In this document: positions 26,601-39,938 of the stretch, piece after piece
Layout of the letters: each line of letters begins with the position of its first letter
Position numbering within the stretch: the first letter of the stretch is position 1
Origin: Auanema rhodensis
Lineage: Eukaryota; Nematoda; Chromadorea; Rhabditida; Rhabditidae
Length of the DNA stretch: 64,000 nt
Direction of reading: 5' to 3'
Assembly: GCA_964057225.1 (NCBI GenBank)
Contig: OZ059897.1
Location: 10,106,001 to 10,170,000, forward strand
Program-made: the position numbers and the translations under genes
Notes under the pieces: model-generated
Told to the model about the DNA's origin: nothing
Databases searched by the model: none
The model's input: only the letters and a program-made list of their open reading frames with translations

Positions 26601-29600
26601 CAAATTCTTCCCGTCCTCTTATTTTGTTGTGGCTGTTATCGAATTTGCCCGCGTTAAGAGTTGCCTGATTCAATTGGATAGCTTGATGGTTCTCTTTTCA
26701 TTGACGAATAACTCAGTCAACCCCTTCTTTCTCTATTCTCATCTTCTCCGACTTTGTAGCATAGCAGAGTTTTGTTGTCTCTTCGGAGTAGCTGCGGAAG
26801 AAATGATGTATAATGATAACTATTCAAGCACAGAGGAAGGAACAAAGAAGTATAGCCAGCAAGCAGAAATGAACACATATGGAGAATCAGGGAACAGAGG
26901 AAAGTATATAGTGAAAAAGATGCTCGTGAAATGTTAGAAGTAGATAAATGAAGAGAAGTGGGAGGGATTACAACGTTGCAAAAGGAGAACGGGAAAAAAA
27001 CGATGAGATGTGAGGTAAATGAGAAAGCCTTGTAAAGGAATGTAGAGAATTGAGAGAAGTATACGAGAATGGACTGAATTTTGACAAATAGTTTTACCTG
27101 AACAGAAGATTCGTTCACCTACTCACCCATTTGTTGAAAAATACATTTTAAGGCGATTGCTTGAAAAATCTTGTTCATGTAATGATAGAAAATAACTGAG
27201 TAAGTAGAAGCTTGGACCCACTCATTCTAATCCTAAATTGAATCTTGAAATCATTTCGATCGACATTTCTAAGCAGAAATGTTCATTCTTTAGGAATACA
27301 AGTTTGAAAAAAGTTTGTAAGAGCAATAATTGCAGTTGAAGTGATTCAAGTCAGGAAAGCAAAACCATTGTGGTCATATAATCGACTATTACTAGTCCTA
27401 AAATTATATTCTTTCATTCGATTTTAAAAAAAATGAAGTTTTGATAATTTCACCGTAGAGTCACATGGAGTAGTCGAAATTTTTTTTTTCGTATCGCTTA
27501 AATCCAGAGCATCTATAGATGAGGCTAAGTTTTTACGTATTTTCGTCAACTTGACTATATCCGTTAATGAGACGACGATCAACATGCTGTTTTCGAGTTA
27601 TTAACATCTCCCCACAATCAATAGGATGGTCATCTGTGCCTCAACAGTAGCTCTTCCCCAACATAATCATCCTAGTTTTTCTTCCCATTTTCTTCTCCAT
27701 ATTTTCTTCCCATTTTCTTCTCCATGCCGTCAATGTCGTTGTTGAGCTAGATTTGGAGAAGGATGTAGTGAACAGAGGAAAAGAGAAACCGAGACTCTAT
27801 TAGAGTGTACTACGAAGCTAGAGGCTTCAGGCAGAATGAAGGCGGAGCTTCACTCATAAAGCGCAGAGAATTGGCAATGTCGAGTCAATGCTGGCACAAG
27901 CGCATGTCAAGGTGACCCCAGTTAAGTTTTTCCATTGATCTGTCACCGACCAGCAAGACTGTACCTGATCCCGAGAAGTTGATTCCGGACACGTCCTAAT
28001 CAACAACAGTCCTAGGCCTCTTTGCACAGCGTCAATTTAACTAATTGGAAAATTCGGCGGTAAACTTTCAATTTATTCGCCGACTCATAATTGGGAAAAT
28101 TAGTTGGATTGGCATTGAACGCTTCATCGTCATTCATTTACTCTTCATACTTAATCTATAATAATTCATTGAACTTATTAATTCGCTAGATACTATTTAT
28201 TCTATTCCTTAAGATCTTTTAATGCTGTAAATTCACTACTCTCTGAAAACTGTGAGTTCAGCATCTTCAATCATATGGGCATGGGATTTGAACTATTTTT
28301 TACACCTTTCAGAACTGCTCTGCTTTGTAGTTATCAGCTGTAGTAATGAGCAACGTTGAATCAGTTCAAACAGGCACGCCAGTTAAATTGAGTTCAACAA
28401 GCCCAACATCTTCAGTAGTGGTAACGACATCATCATTTGAACCATCGTTTACTCCTGTTCTTAATACTACCATTGTGGTTCAAAGCCCTGGTCAACAGAA
28501 AGCTGAGACACGAACATTCCGATACAACGAGAATCAGCATTTCAATAAACAACTTCAGAGGATTGTTGCTAATTTGTCAACCACACAAACTGCTACAACC
28601 ACGACGCCTTCTTCGACTCTCTCAGCGTTGGACACTTCAGCTCATTCGGTTTCCACTACAACGGCCAGTACTAATGCTCAAGAAAGCGCTATTCCGATAC
28701 CGTCTTCAAGTTGTACTACGATTCAGGCGGATAATGGAACGGGTACCATGACAGCAAGCTCAGCTCCAATCAGTTCGTACGGTTTATATGTAAAGAAGCC
28801 GGATCCCCGACAACGCGCGATGTCTAGGCGAACATCTCATACATTACTATATGTACCTGAACAACGACGAATATCAAACGTTTCTGGAAACTCAATAGCA
28901 AGCTGTCCTTGTCCTACAGAGCTGTCAGAGGAATCAGATGTTTTATCACAAGAACCACCGAGATTCAGTTTGAATCTTAGTCCCGTCATATGTAGAAGAA
29001 AAAGTGTGCAAACTGGTGCACCTGCCATAGGTTTTCGACCTTTACGTACCTTTGAACGTAGAGCAAGTCAGCCTACACTTCAATTAGAGCTTTTGAAAAA
29101 TTCGAAAAAAGACGAACCTGCTCCATCATTTTGCGGAAGCAGTGGCTCTAATCCTGCACCATCTTCGGAGCAAATAGGTTTACCAATAGAGAAATCAAAA
29201 ATGCTAACAAAGCGTGTCTCTTGGTTATCCATGAAAAGTTTACAAGATTCTGGGAGAAGACCAAGCAATGGTTCAGCTAGGGGAAGCCCGTTGAGAACAG
29301 CTTCACAATATGGAAGTCAAATACATCTCGATTTAGAGAGGGAGTTCGATTCAGATACTCCACCATTGGATACCCTTAGTTGGAGCAACGCCGGAAGTAG
29401 GTCATTACTTTATCAAATTTGTCCAGAAGAATGCTCTTATCTTTTGTTTTTCACTTATATATATCTTTTTTATATATTTAATATATAATATATATCTATA
29501 TATCTATATATATTTATATATTATATTACGTAGCTTGTATTATATTCTTTTGAATGTGTTTGTGTTAAATTAGCAAAGAAAACTTGTATGCAGTCTATGA

Positions 29601-32600
29601 GCTACACTCAGTAATGGAGGAGTAAGACTTACATTCTGCTTGAGGAGGAAGAAGACGAAATAGATCTATATAAAGTGATTTAGTGAAGAAAAGAAAGAAA
29701 GAAGTGAATGAAGAGAGCTGAAGCTTTCTTTAGAATGATAATGTGCCCGAAAGGCAAATGGAGGGAACTGGATAGTCTTTCTATTTTCATTGGTGGGTAT
29801 GGGTTAGCGGCTTTCATTTTCCATTCCCTTGATAAGTAGTGAAAAATATAGTTAATGAATAGGAAGAGCCAAATTGAATGGATAAAATGCAGATGACAGC
29901 TTATGTATTGCTTTCTTGCATTCTACCACTACTAAATATACTCTAGAGTGTATTTCGTAGAAATGTTCCTATTCTTAATCGTTTACTTATTTCAACGAAA
30001 AAAAAAATTTATACAGCTCGGCATATTCATCAAGGATATGCATATAAGGCAAATGTCAAATTGAAATGTTACATCTGTATTGTTTACTTTGAGATACAAA
30101 TTAGCTAGACAATTACAAAGAAAATTGAACAGACAGTGCATAATTGAGTTTTTGAAAGTCTTTCAAATGTTCCTTTAAACTTGTGATAACTTACTTCTAT
30201 TTCTACCTCTTTTTCTTTTTCTTTTCCTACTTTTTTTTTGGGAGTTAAATCACTGTAGGCCAAATGCAAAAATCCGTTCATTTTGAGAATTGAATGAAAT
30301 TGGAAGCTAAGAAAGACGTATGCTTGATTTCTTTTGCATTCTTTATGTCATACTCAATAGGTTTAGTTATTTTCAGATCAAAAGGTCAATAACCAAATTT
30401 TATTAAATTTAAAATAATTTCAGATGAATATGATAACGTAACTTTGATGTACGCTAAACATGAAAAAATTCCGATGAAAGATTTCGGATCAGAAATCAGG
30501 GCAACTATGGACATAGATCATTTATTAAATAAAGCTGTGCTGTTACTCGATCTCCAAGAAACCAGTTTAGAAGAGATATTTGCCAAGTTTGTTTATTTTT
30601 CATATAAAACCTTAAGAAAACTTTTATGGAATATAACTAATTTGAAAGGACTAGGTTATATAGACTGAAACACACGCACATATACATATGTGCATATATG
30701 TATATATAGCATATTTATTATAATTCGATTTTTTGTTGTTTTGCAATGTTTGTTTTGGCAAAAAAATCATTTCCAAAATGTATATCTATTCATAAATAGA
30801 TATAGATAGATAGATAGATAAATAGATATATGTATATGGATGTATGGATATGGTTTAGCAAAAATGTAAAATGTCAATATTTTTTTAATTAAACTTCATT
30901 TTTTATTTTACTTATATAGAATTATTCATGAGATGGATATACAAGAGCCAGAATTCACAAGTGAACAAGTCAGAGCAGTTCTTTTCACTCAGGATGCCGG
31001 AAATCAATGTTAATTTATTTATAAATATTCGTTGCGTTTATACTTTTCTTTATAGTTCATATACTAAGTCGAACGGTTCAGTCTATTTGCACAACTGGAT
31101 CTATAGGAGGAACTTTTGATTATGATCAAACTTGGATTTGCGCCTTGTAAGTTGTTCATTTTTCATTCTGTGTGATTGACAAGTTTGAAACATGCTCATT
31201 ATGCTTTAGGTGCATGCTGAATACTGTACAACATCGACATGTCGCAATAGCACGTTTATCTCATCCAACAAATCTAGGAAGAACCATGCAGGATTTGCGG
31301 TTCATAATCATAGTTATTGCTCCAAGCAGAGCGGTAAAAGATGCTTTTCCAATGAATATTCTCATCTCATTTTCATTACAGAAAGGCACAAAAACTGCTT
31401 TAGAGACCACCAGAACTTTCGCCACATTATTTGCTGATATGGAGATTAGACAACGTTTGGTTATGGCTCAAACCGTAGAACAGTTCAGGTAAGCAGATTG
31501 AATAGTGCTTTTCAAGTTATAAACTTCATGTAACTTAGATCAACACTTCTATCAGCCGCTAAAGAGTTGGCAATGGATCAAAATCAGTGGCGAGAACGGA
31601 AAACATCAATTCATCTAAGTCAAGCAAAAGAGCAAATAGTTAGTTATTTGAAGAAATATCAAGAGAAAAAAACAAATAATTGATGAATTACTATAACAAA
31701 TCATTACAGTTTGGTCCAAATGCATGGTATCCTTTTCGTGGTCTGAAAGAAGAATTTGCACGGCGGTTGCCCTATTATCCATCAGATTTTATGGATGGTG
31801 TGAGAGGACACAAGACTTTGCAAAAACTTTTTTCTACTGTTGTTTTCTTATACTTCGCTTGCTTACTTCCAGCAATAGCATTTGGTGTTTTGAATGACGA
31901 TAATACTAATGGTGGTATTAGTAAGTTTCATATAATAAAGACTACATAAACGTGAAATTACTTTCAGATGTTCGAAAAGTAATCATTGCTCAAGCTGTTG
32001 GCGGCATTTTTTTTGCTCTGTTTGGTGGGCAGCCTATGATAATACTCTTAACAACAGTACCGCTAGCAATTTATATGAAAGGTAATTGACTGCGATTTCA
32101 AAGTATTTTTCTAAAATTCATATATTACAGTCATTTACAAAATATCTGAAGAACTTGGCTATGATTTTTTTGCTATGTATGCTTGTGTTGGACTGGTTTG
32201 TCAATTGTTTCTGGTGCTATATTCAGCGACAGAACTATGCTCGTTGATGAAATTAGCCACTAGGTATGAGCTAATATCAGATTTATTCTGTTTTCTTATG
32301 TAATTCTTTGTATTAGGTCAGCTGAAGAGATGTTTTCACTGTTTATAGCAATAGCATTCACTGTGGAAAGTATTCGAGCTCTCCATAACAGTAAGTTGCT
32401 CATTCTCATATTCTCATTCACATACGAAATCTTTGTGTTTTCAGTTTTTGTGAAAAACTATAATGGATGTGACGATTCTGTAGCAAATGTTGAAAACTTG
32501 AAATATGCTATTGATATTTATAGAAACGGGAGTACAGAGCTAGGTGTTACATTATTAAATAATATGAGCACAGTATTATCATCTAAAGCTGGAAATGTAA

Positions 32601-33949
32601 GTTTTTGAGTTAAACTTTCTTATTTTCAATAATTTAAAGATAACATCAACATCAGTGGTATGTAGAAGAGATACTACTATATTATACATGCTTCTAATGT
32701 TTGGCACATTATGGTTAGGACTTTTTCTCTTCAACTTTCGGAAGGTTGTTTGTAGATCTCTGACTGAGAATCAATTTTTATTTTTCAGACTCCATATTTG
32801 ACAAGATCTAGACGTGAATGGCTTGCTGATTATGCCCTACCAGCCTCCGTTCTGATAATGTCATTCATTGGGTCATACTTGTTTGCTGATGTTCAGAGTA
32901 AATTTCAACTTCATTTGCCACATTAAATGCTATATTCTACTTTTTTTTCAGAAGATAGGTTCAAAATGAGAAACGAAGTACCGTTGTTACAAATTGCTGA
33001 TATATTTTCTTTACCGCCATCGGGATATTTTGTCTGTTTATTGCTCGGATTTTCACTTTCTTTTCTATTCTTCATTGATCAAAATATTACTTCAGCGATA
33101 GTAAATAACTCACAAAATAAGTAAGTTATAACAAAAACAATTTAAATAATGCTACTCAATGTTAGATTGAAAAAGGGACAAACGCAGAACTTGGATTTAT
33201 TTGTTGTTGCAATGCTCAATATAGGACTTTCTCTTGTTGGTTTGCCATGGATGCATGGTGCATTACCCCATTCCCCTCTTCATCTGCGAGCCCTTGCTGA
33301 TGTTGAAGAGCGAGTGTCACAAGGACATGTTCATGAAGTGTGAGTTTCAGTGGGATTGAAGATAAAAATATTCGAAAAGTAGCTTTTCAAGTTCATTCAT
33401 TTTCAATTTTTCAGAATAATGAATGTTCGTGAAACCCGATTAGCAACACTAATTGCACATATCTTAATTTTAATTTCAACATTTTACTTGATACCTTATC
33501 CATTACAACAAATTCCAACGTCCGTTTTACATGGTCTATTCTTATACATGGCGTTGACTTCTTTATCAGGAAACGAAATGTTTGAACGTCTACTTTTACT
33601 GATCACAGAACAGGTATGGCTTCAATATGAACGTTAAGATAAGCTTAAACCCTCTTTTTCCAGCAAGCGTATCCACCTACTCATTATATCCGCAAAGTAC
33701 CACAACGTAAAGTGCATCTGTTTACATTTTGCCAACTTTTACAACTTGTCATTCTCTGTGCGTTCGGATTTTCACCGTATCCATTTATTGAAATGGTTTT
33801 CCCCATAGTGTGCTTCTTCTTCTTGCCAATCAGGTTAGTTCCTATCGGCATTATATATCGAGACATTGAGCATCATCTCTTTCAGACACACCTTAATTCC
33901 ACGTTTGATAGATTATAAATATTTGGACGCATTAGATGGCCGACACTAA
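20640..33949 (+). CDS. SLC4A11-type transporter with very long N-terminus
   Basis: Twenty-two exons were read. Exons 11-22 (31710-33949) encode the membrane domain with close SLC4A11 signatures: [52 protein letters not shown]-like [17 protein letters not shown] and the end [13 protein letters not shown]. Exons 5-10 (30424-31638) hold the cytoplasmic band-3-like domain, with [11 protein letters not shown] and [20 protein letters not shown]4A11 proteins are plasma-membrane borate/water/H+ or NH3-linked carriers. Exons 3-4 (25720-26255, 28338-29396) add a Ser/Arg-rich disordered region. From ATG 25730 all joins are in phase, giving 1310 residues. Exons 1-2 (20640-20817, 21501-21656) are coding-like and similar in style, but exon 2 ends in phase 1 while exon 3 needs phase 2, so a linking exon is missing or exon 3 starts a separate isoform. 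Confidence 0.9.
21657..25719. other. Large intron region of the transporter gene
   Basis: Four kilobases between exons 2 and 3, far longer than typical here. It probably hides the exon needed to reconcile phase. I found no clear candidate. It holds a 370-bp purine-rich tract (listed separately) and AT-rich filler; frames seen in it come from low complexity. Confidence 0.5.
24095..24465 (+). repeat. Purine-rich GAAA/GAGA tract
   Basis: About 370 bp almost entirely A and G on the + strand, with runs of GAAA (24290-24365) and GAGA/GATA (24380-24450). It lies in an intron of the transporter gene. Open frames here on the minus strand are Ser/Phe/Leu artefacts. Such polypurine tracts can form triplex DNA. 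Confidence 0.8.
26256..28337. other. Intron 3 of the transporter gene
   Basis: Two kilobases without a recognised gene. Contains a short direct duplication around 27677-27724 (repeated CCCATTTTCTTCTCCAT). Frames at 26629-27118 on both strands overlap and look like chance. Confidence 0.5.
29397..30423. other. Intron 4 of the transporter gene with TA repeats
   Basis: One kilobase, starting with TATATATC-type repeats at 29460-29530. No gene seen. A smaller GATA/TATG repeat lies at 30795-30850 in the following intron. Confidence 0.6.
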
Positions 33950-34147
33950 GACAATAATATTCAGTCCCAACTATATGTGAAGACTTTTGTATCAGTTAGC
34001 TATATCTGTACATTATTTTTATTTTCTATATACATACATCTTTCCCTACGTCATTCGGGTACACCCTCACACACACACACACACACACACACCCTCACAT
34101 CCTCACACCATCACCATCACACACACACATACACATACACACACATA

Positions 34148-34180
<33 letters not shown>

Positions 34181-34904
34181 ATATATATGGTAGCTACAAA
34201 TCCTAATAGGAAAACATATGTTGTATCTGTTCCATTATCTACTATGTCGGCGCACAACCTACGAGATTGTCTGCTATTATCATTTTATTCAAAATATTCA
34301 ATTTCGTACTGGTTTTCTTAGTCACCGTCTAACATTCAAAAGAATATCACAACAGCGCTCATTTATTTTTTTTTACTCAAAAACAATATTTTTCTTGCCA
34401 TAAGTTCCTAAATTAATTTATTTTGTTTAATTATATAAATTTCATTATATATTAGTTAGATATTGATGAGATTGCCAACGATTTATATAATATACAGGCC
34501 ATATTTACATGCGCAAAATGAGAAGATAATGGAACAGATCTCTAATTTTTAAGTTATTGTTTTGATTTAATCTTATCTATCATTATTTAGTATTAATATA
34601 ACAGTTGTTTTCTCTTAATGTATCAACGATTAGAATGTGGAAGTGTAATAATAATGTTTTTTTAAGTTATAAATATCAACTTGATTATGAAAAATTTGAT
34701 TCAAAACTTCATATGTACAAGAAAACTCAAAGATAAATATCAAAGTAAAATGAAATGTATATTCAAAATGATATATCTTTCATCATAAATATTCTAAGAT
34801 AAAAAGAATGAATTTGTACTATATTTAACATCTAATATAATAATAATTATAGTTATAGAGTTATATAGATATATAAATAATCTCAAATATTTTGAATTTT
34901 GATA
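33950..34904. other. Convergent 3' flanks with AC/TA microsatellites
   Basis: An (AC)n run at about 34068-34092, an interrupted CA/CATA stretch to 34145, and (TA)n to about 34190 follow the transporter gene. The rest is AT-rich 3' flank of two convergent genes. The open frame across 33977-34321 is a product of these repeats. Confidence 0.75.
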
Positions 34905-35857
34905 TTAAGTGTTGTAAAGATCGCTCAACTCTTTTCGAGCAGAGAGAGACATCTGCAAATAATTTAAATATTATTTTTGGAATTTACAAAAACAAAAAAC
35001 CTTCTTATAGATATTATGATGCTGCTCTCTCAATTTCATTAATTCCGCATGAGCAATCTTAGCTTCTTCAGATAGTTGATCAAACTGAAAATGCACTTGT
35101 TTGAGAAATATTGCTCAGAAGGAAGATAAATAGCATGATAAATTGAAAAAAAAGAGAAACAGATAGATACTTTCATCTGCAATTTCCTTCTTTTATTTTG
35201 AACTTCTCGACGATAGTTAATGAATGATTGAAGCATCTTCTTATCCATCAACTGAATTGATTGGATAAAAATGTTTGAAAATCAAGTATTATAGTCATAC
35301 TTCATTTGCTAATTTCAAAAAATAATTAGATTTCTGTTCTTTTGGTATAGATTCATTGATCCATATACTTCTGAAGGAATCTTGAATTTTCAATGGAAGA
35401 CTGGTTATAAAAGAAGAAAAATGCGTCTTGTCGTCATCTTTAGCTTCTTTAGGTAAACTCAAATTTGTCTGCAAATGAGAAAATAAAAATATTACTTGAT
35501 TATAAACGTAAATGTGTTAATTTTCTTTTTCTTAAACTTCACTAAACTTCACAAACATTTTCTATTTTATTACAACATCTCAATGTCTTGTTAAGTATTG
35601 TTTATATACATATGTTAATTAATAATAAAATAAAGTTGGAAAAGGGTTGAAATTGTGAATAACTAGATAAGGAATTTCTGAAAAAAAATGTTAATCAACT
35701 AAGACAACTCTCCAAATTTCAATCGAATTTTTTTTCGGTGAAGGAACCTATCAAATAACACCCACGCAATTCTGGAAGGAAATATAAAAACCTGCTCTTC
35801 ATTTTCAGGATAAATTGGAGTGAGAGCAAGAAGAAAGACAAGTAAATGATACCACAT
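34905..35857 (-). CDS. SXP/RAL-2 family secreted protein
   Basis: Five exons (35857-35792, 35468-35301, 35251-35171, 35084-35001, 34952-34905) join in phase 0 throughout to 148 residues. A cleavable signal peptide (residues 1-17, MWYHLLVFLLALTPIYP) precedes an all-helical charged domain. The pattern of regularly spaced Leu/Ile with short AELMKLREQ and LSARKEL stretches fits the nematode-specific SXP/RAL-2 family (DUF148). These proteins are secreted, often surface-associated, and some bind divalent cations; they are known antigens in parasitic species. The first intron is 323 nt. It is divergent from the secreted protein at 36264, with 406 bp between starts. Confidence 0.72.
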
Positions 35858-36263
35858 AGTAGCCTTAATTTATTAATATCAGCATACATGTTCTGGTATT
35901 ATACGGAATGAAAAAACTGTAAATGTTCTTGCAAGTTGGTCAAGTTTTACTTTATAACGCTGCTTCATCAAAATAACTTGTTTATCACATTATTGCTAGA
36001 TACATAACCTACAAAGTACAGAATACTACATCCAGTTTCAGATGGATACATTAGAAGCAGATGCAAAATCCTAAAAAGCTTGACAAAGCAATAATTGTTT
36101 GGAATGGTTTGAATTAGTTTTGAAAGTATTTGAATAATTGATTCGTTATTTTTTGAGTTTTTTATTCTTAATTAAAAATAATTAAATACATTGAATCTTA
36201 ATTCATAGCTTACTTATATTCGTTATTATACAATTAATTACATAAAGTTAATACTATTCAGTT

Positions 36264-36856
36264 ATGAATCTAGTTTTATATTTGAGTTTACTACTCATTT
36301 TCCCAATTTCTGCTTCATCTTCGACATTAAACACCTCCATCCTTTCCAATGATAGTCAAATAGTACTAGAAGAGTTACATATATTAGAAATAGAAATCTC
36401 GAATGTTCTTGAATTTGTGAAAGATGACGAACAAAAAGAAATGGTAAGAAATACTACAAATAATTTCTAAAACATTTAAGCCTATTCGAATTGACACAGA
36501 TTGAAGAAATATTGAATATGGAAGAACAAAATGAAGAAACTCTTATTTCCAATGATAACCAACTATCTGATAATATGACAGTTAGAATCTTAAATTACTA
36601 TTTTCTTTTTAAATAAATCAAATAACATTCTAGGAAAATTTGGATGAGAATTCAAAAAAAATATTGAAGAATGTAAAAGATTTGATGGTGCGAAAACAGA
36701 ATTTGATAAATTCCATTGACGATATTGAAGAAAAGAAAAATGTTTGTTATCATCTTATTGTGATACACGTGAACAAGAACTAAGATCATAATTTTATAGA
36801 TAATTGCATTGGAATTATTAGAAGAAATGTCTCGATTGAAACAACAGTCAAACTAA
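36264..36856 (+). CDS. Small secreted acidic helical protein, unknown
   Basis: Four exons (36264-36443, 36500-36580, 36634-36741, 36800-36856), all phase 0, give 141 residues. A signal peptide (about residues 1-18) is followed by Asn/Ser linker and acidic heptad-like helices (EELHILEIEISNVLEF, KKILKNVKDLMV, LELLEEMSRL). No domain recognised. Exon layout (all phase 0, four to five exons), size and signal peptide resemble the divergent SXP/RAL-2 gene, so a distant relationship is possible but not shown. Confidence 0.65.
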
Positions 36857-37235
36857 TATTTAATTTTAAATTGTATATTAGGATTGTGATGCTGAAAATC
36901 CAGAAAATTGTTTCGTAGCTATTATATGCTTTTTTTTGCTGTTTTATATCAATTTGTATAATACTTATATACTTTATGATGACAATCTATTCACCTTTGT
37001 ACCTTAATCAATGATCATAAGTATCGATATTTGTGTCTGTCCATTAATAGAAATTTGATACTGTTAGATAAGAAAAACGTTTAGATACATAGGTTCTTGT
37101 CATTTATGAGTTTAAATATTTCTTTATACAAATTAATAAATTATTATTATTTTATTTATTGCATAATTAAATAAATAATATTTTTGTTGTATATGTGTTT
37201 AGTTGAAGAAGGACAAGATAAACTATATTCTAAAA

Positions 37236-39767
37236 ATGGATGGAGCTGCTATTGTTGCCAAATCCTTGATTGATCAGGTAACAGACATCTCTATCTGTTG
37301 TTCCAACTAGTTTTATCAGGGAGTTGAATATATGTTTGGTGTGGTCGGCTTTCCTATTATTGAGATTGGAATGGCTGCACAAGCCTATGGAATTAAATAT
37401 ATTGGATGCCGCAATGAACAAGCTGTAAGACTTTCTAAAGCTTATGAACATTGTTTTTTTCCTCGGTTAAGGCTTGCTATGCTGCTCAAGCAATGGGATA
37501 TTTGACTCGTAAACCTGTTGTTTGTCTTGTTGTCTCGGGACCTGGTTTATTGCACGTAATCGGTGGCTTGGCAAATGCTACTGTGAACTGCTGGTAGTTG
37601 AGTAGTTCCACTATATGATTCTTGTTATTATATCATAGGCCTGTAATATGTATTGGAGGTTCATCTGATCTTGATCAAGAATGTAGGGGAGCTTTCCAAG
37701 AGTGGCCTCAAGTAGACAGCGCACGCCTTTCTTGCAAATATGTTACACGTCCCACAACTTTGCAAAGTATTCCTCTTCATGTAGAGAAGGTTGGATTCTC
37801 TGTTAAGACTGTTGTTGGTATACTCTGTTCAGGCTGTTCGCTCTGCTATGTATGGTAGACCAGGTGCCGTCTATATTGACATCCCTGGCAACTTGGTTCT
37901 CTCTTCAACTGACGAGTCAAATATACCGTAAATAAAACAAAAAAATCATCAATGCAATTATTGTTTTCATAGAGTAGTACCATCTGTTCCCTTGCCAGGA
38001 CCAACTTCAATTGCTACTCCATCTTTAATCAAAGAGGCATTGAGAACGATTAAAGAAGCCAAGAAACCACTGGTCATTATTGGTAAAGGTATAGTTTTGA
38101 TACTAATTACTATGTGTAAGTAAATATGTGTAGGATGTGCTTGGTCCGAGAGAGGCCCAGCTATGGTTCAACAATTCTTAACAATGACAGGTTTACCTTG
38201 GTTGGCTACTCCAGGCGGAAAAGGCGTCTGTACTGACTTGCACCCAAGGTTTTTATTCTGCTGTATATGTGTATATAATACAATGAAAAAATGAATTAAT
38301 AGAAATGTGGCTGCTGCTCGTTCCAAAGCACTACTTGAAACAGATTGTTTGATATTGTTGGGTGCGCGTCTTAACTGGATGCTGCATTTCGGCTTACCTC
38401 CTCGTTTTGGCAAAGGTTTCAAGATTGTCCAAGTATGACTTTAAAAAAAGAAGCATGTTGATTATGTTATCGCCAGATTGATATCAATGCTGAAGAGTTC
38501 CATCAAAATGTGCCAACTACTGTTCCTCTGTTAGGAGATATCGGAGAAACCTTATCAGAAGTAAAACTTTGAAACATATTCTGATATTTCATTGATTATT
38601 CTTCAGATGATATCATTGTCGGACGAATGGAAATTTGACACCAAAAGCGATTGGAACAAATTCCTTGAGAATATCTCTGATAATAATCGGTTAGTATATG
38701 AAAGTATCAAAAATTTAAAATTTATAATATATAACAGGCAGGTGGTTGAGAAAATGGCTATTAATCATGAGCTACCACTTAACTACTATGCTGCATATCA
38801 TCCGGTAAATTTTTTTCTGTGATATTATATATTCACATATGATCAGATTCGTGAATTTTTATCCAAAAATGATGTCATTGTGATCAACGAAGGTGCAAAT
38901 ACAATGGATATTGGTAGAACTATGATGCCTTCGGTGCTTCCAAAAAGACGTTTGGATGCAGGAACATTCGGTGAGTTTTCGAAAAAAATATTTTTTTCTC
39001 TTTAGGGCAGACACGAGTTAATATTTTTTTTGGTTAAAATCATTGCTTGCATGTTTCCACTGATACCATGACAACTAAATCACATTGCATGAACAAATTT
39101 ACAATAAATTTGATTCTAGGAACTATGGGCGTTGGTCAGGGTTATGCTCTTGCTGCTGCTCTATTCTGTCGAGATCATTCTCCTAATACCAAAGTATTTT
39201 GATTATTATAAATTTGAATTTGAACAATACTGATTGTGCAGGTGTTGGTTGTACAAGGAGACAGTGCATTTGGTTTCTCAGGAATGGAAGTAGAAACTAT
39301 TGCTCGGTTTATAAATAATTATGAGAAATTTTTGTAAAGATATATGATTTTGCAGGTATAAGCTGCCTGTTGTAACTGTTATTTTGAATAATAGTGGAAT
39401 CTACAGAGGATTGCTTCCGGAGGATATGAAGTCTATTGAAGGGGATCCAACTCTTCAGTTAATCAAAATTTTATAATCTATATGAATTGATTTTGATTTA
39501 GATACCCGGTTCTATCGTTAAGTCCTGAATGTCGTTATGACGTCATGAGCCAAGCACTTGGTGGCCATGGAGTATTGGTGAAGTCCGTACCTGAAATCAA
39601 AAATGCATTGGAAGAGGCAATAATACTAATCCGCTTATTTTAAAAACCTCTTCATGTTTAGGCTTATACAAGAAAAGATGGACCTACATTAATCAATGTT
39701 ATCATTTCAACTGATTCTGAAAGAAAAGCTCAAGCTCATTCTTGGCTCACTCGATCCAAAATGTAAA
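37236..39767 (+). CDS. hacl1: 2-hydroxyacyl-CoA lyase 1, peroxisomal
   Basis: Seventeen short exons give about 570 residues, matching the ThDP-dependent HACL1/oxalyl-CoA decarboxylase-like enzymes. Visible motifs: the N-terminal FGVVGFP and the catalytic-Glu region [17 protein letters not shown], the middle domain (LVIIGKGCAWS, TPGGKGV), and the C-terminal cofactor site [19 protein letters not shown] followed by LNNSGIY. The enzyme cleaves 2-hydroxyacyl-CoAs to formyl-CoA and an aldehyde one carbon shorter in the alpha-oxidation of branched and hydroxy fatty acids. The last three residues, SKM, form a type 1 peroxisomal targeting signal (human ends SNM). Start is the first ATG in frame with [11 protein letters not shown]. 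The OST-alpha-like gene begins 171 bp downstream on the same strand. Confidence 0.94.
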
Positions 39768-39938
39768 AGTAATGAAGTATCGAAGTATAAAAGTTTAAAA
39801 AAAATTTAATTATAATAAACAATAAGTTGAAAATAAAAAATGTATATCAAAGAACATTCTTCTGTTTCTTTATTATATTCAAAATGAATGCATGGTCAAC
39901 CATTCCAATTTGAAATTGAAAAATGAAACGAAGTTATA

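Noticed and set aside
33977-34321. Open frames rich in His-Thr and Tyr-Ile
   Set aside because: Direct translation of the AC and TA microsatellites.
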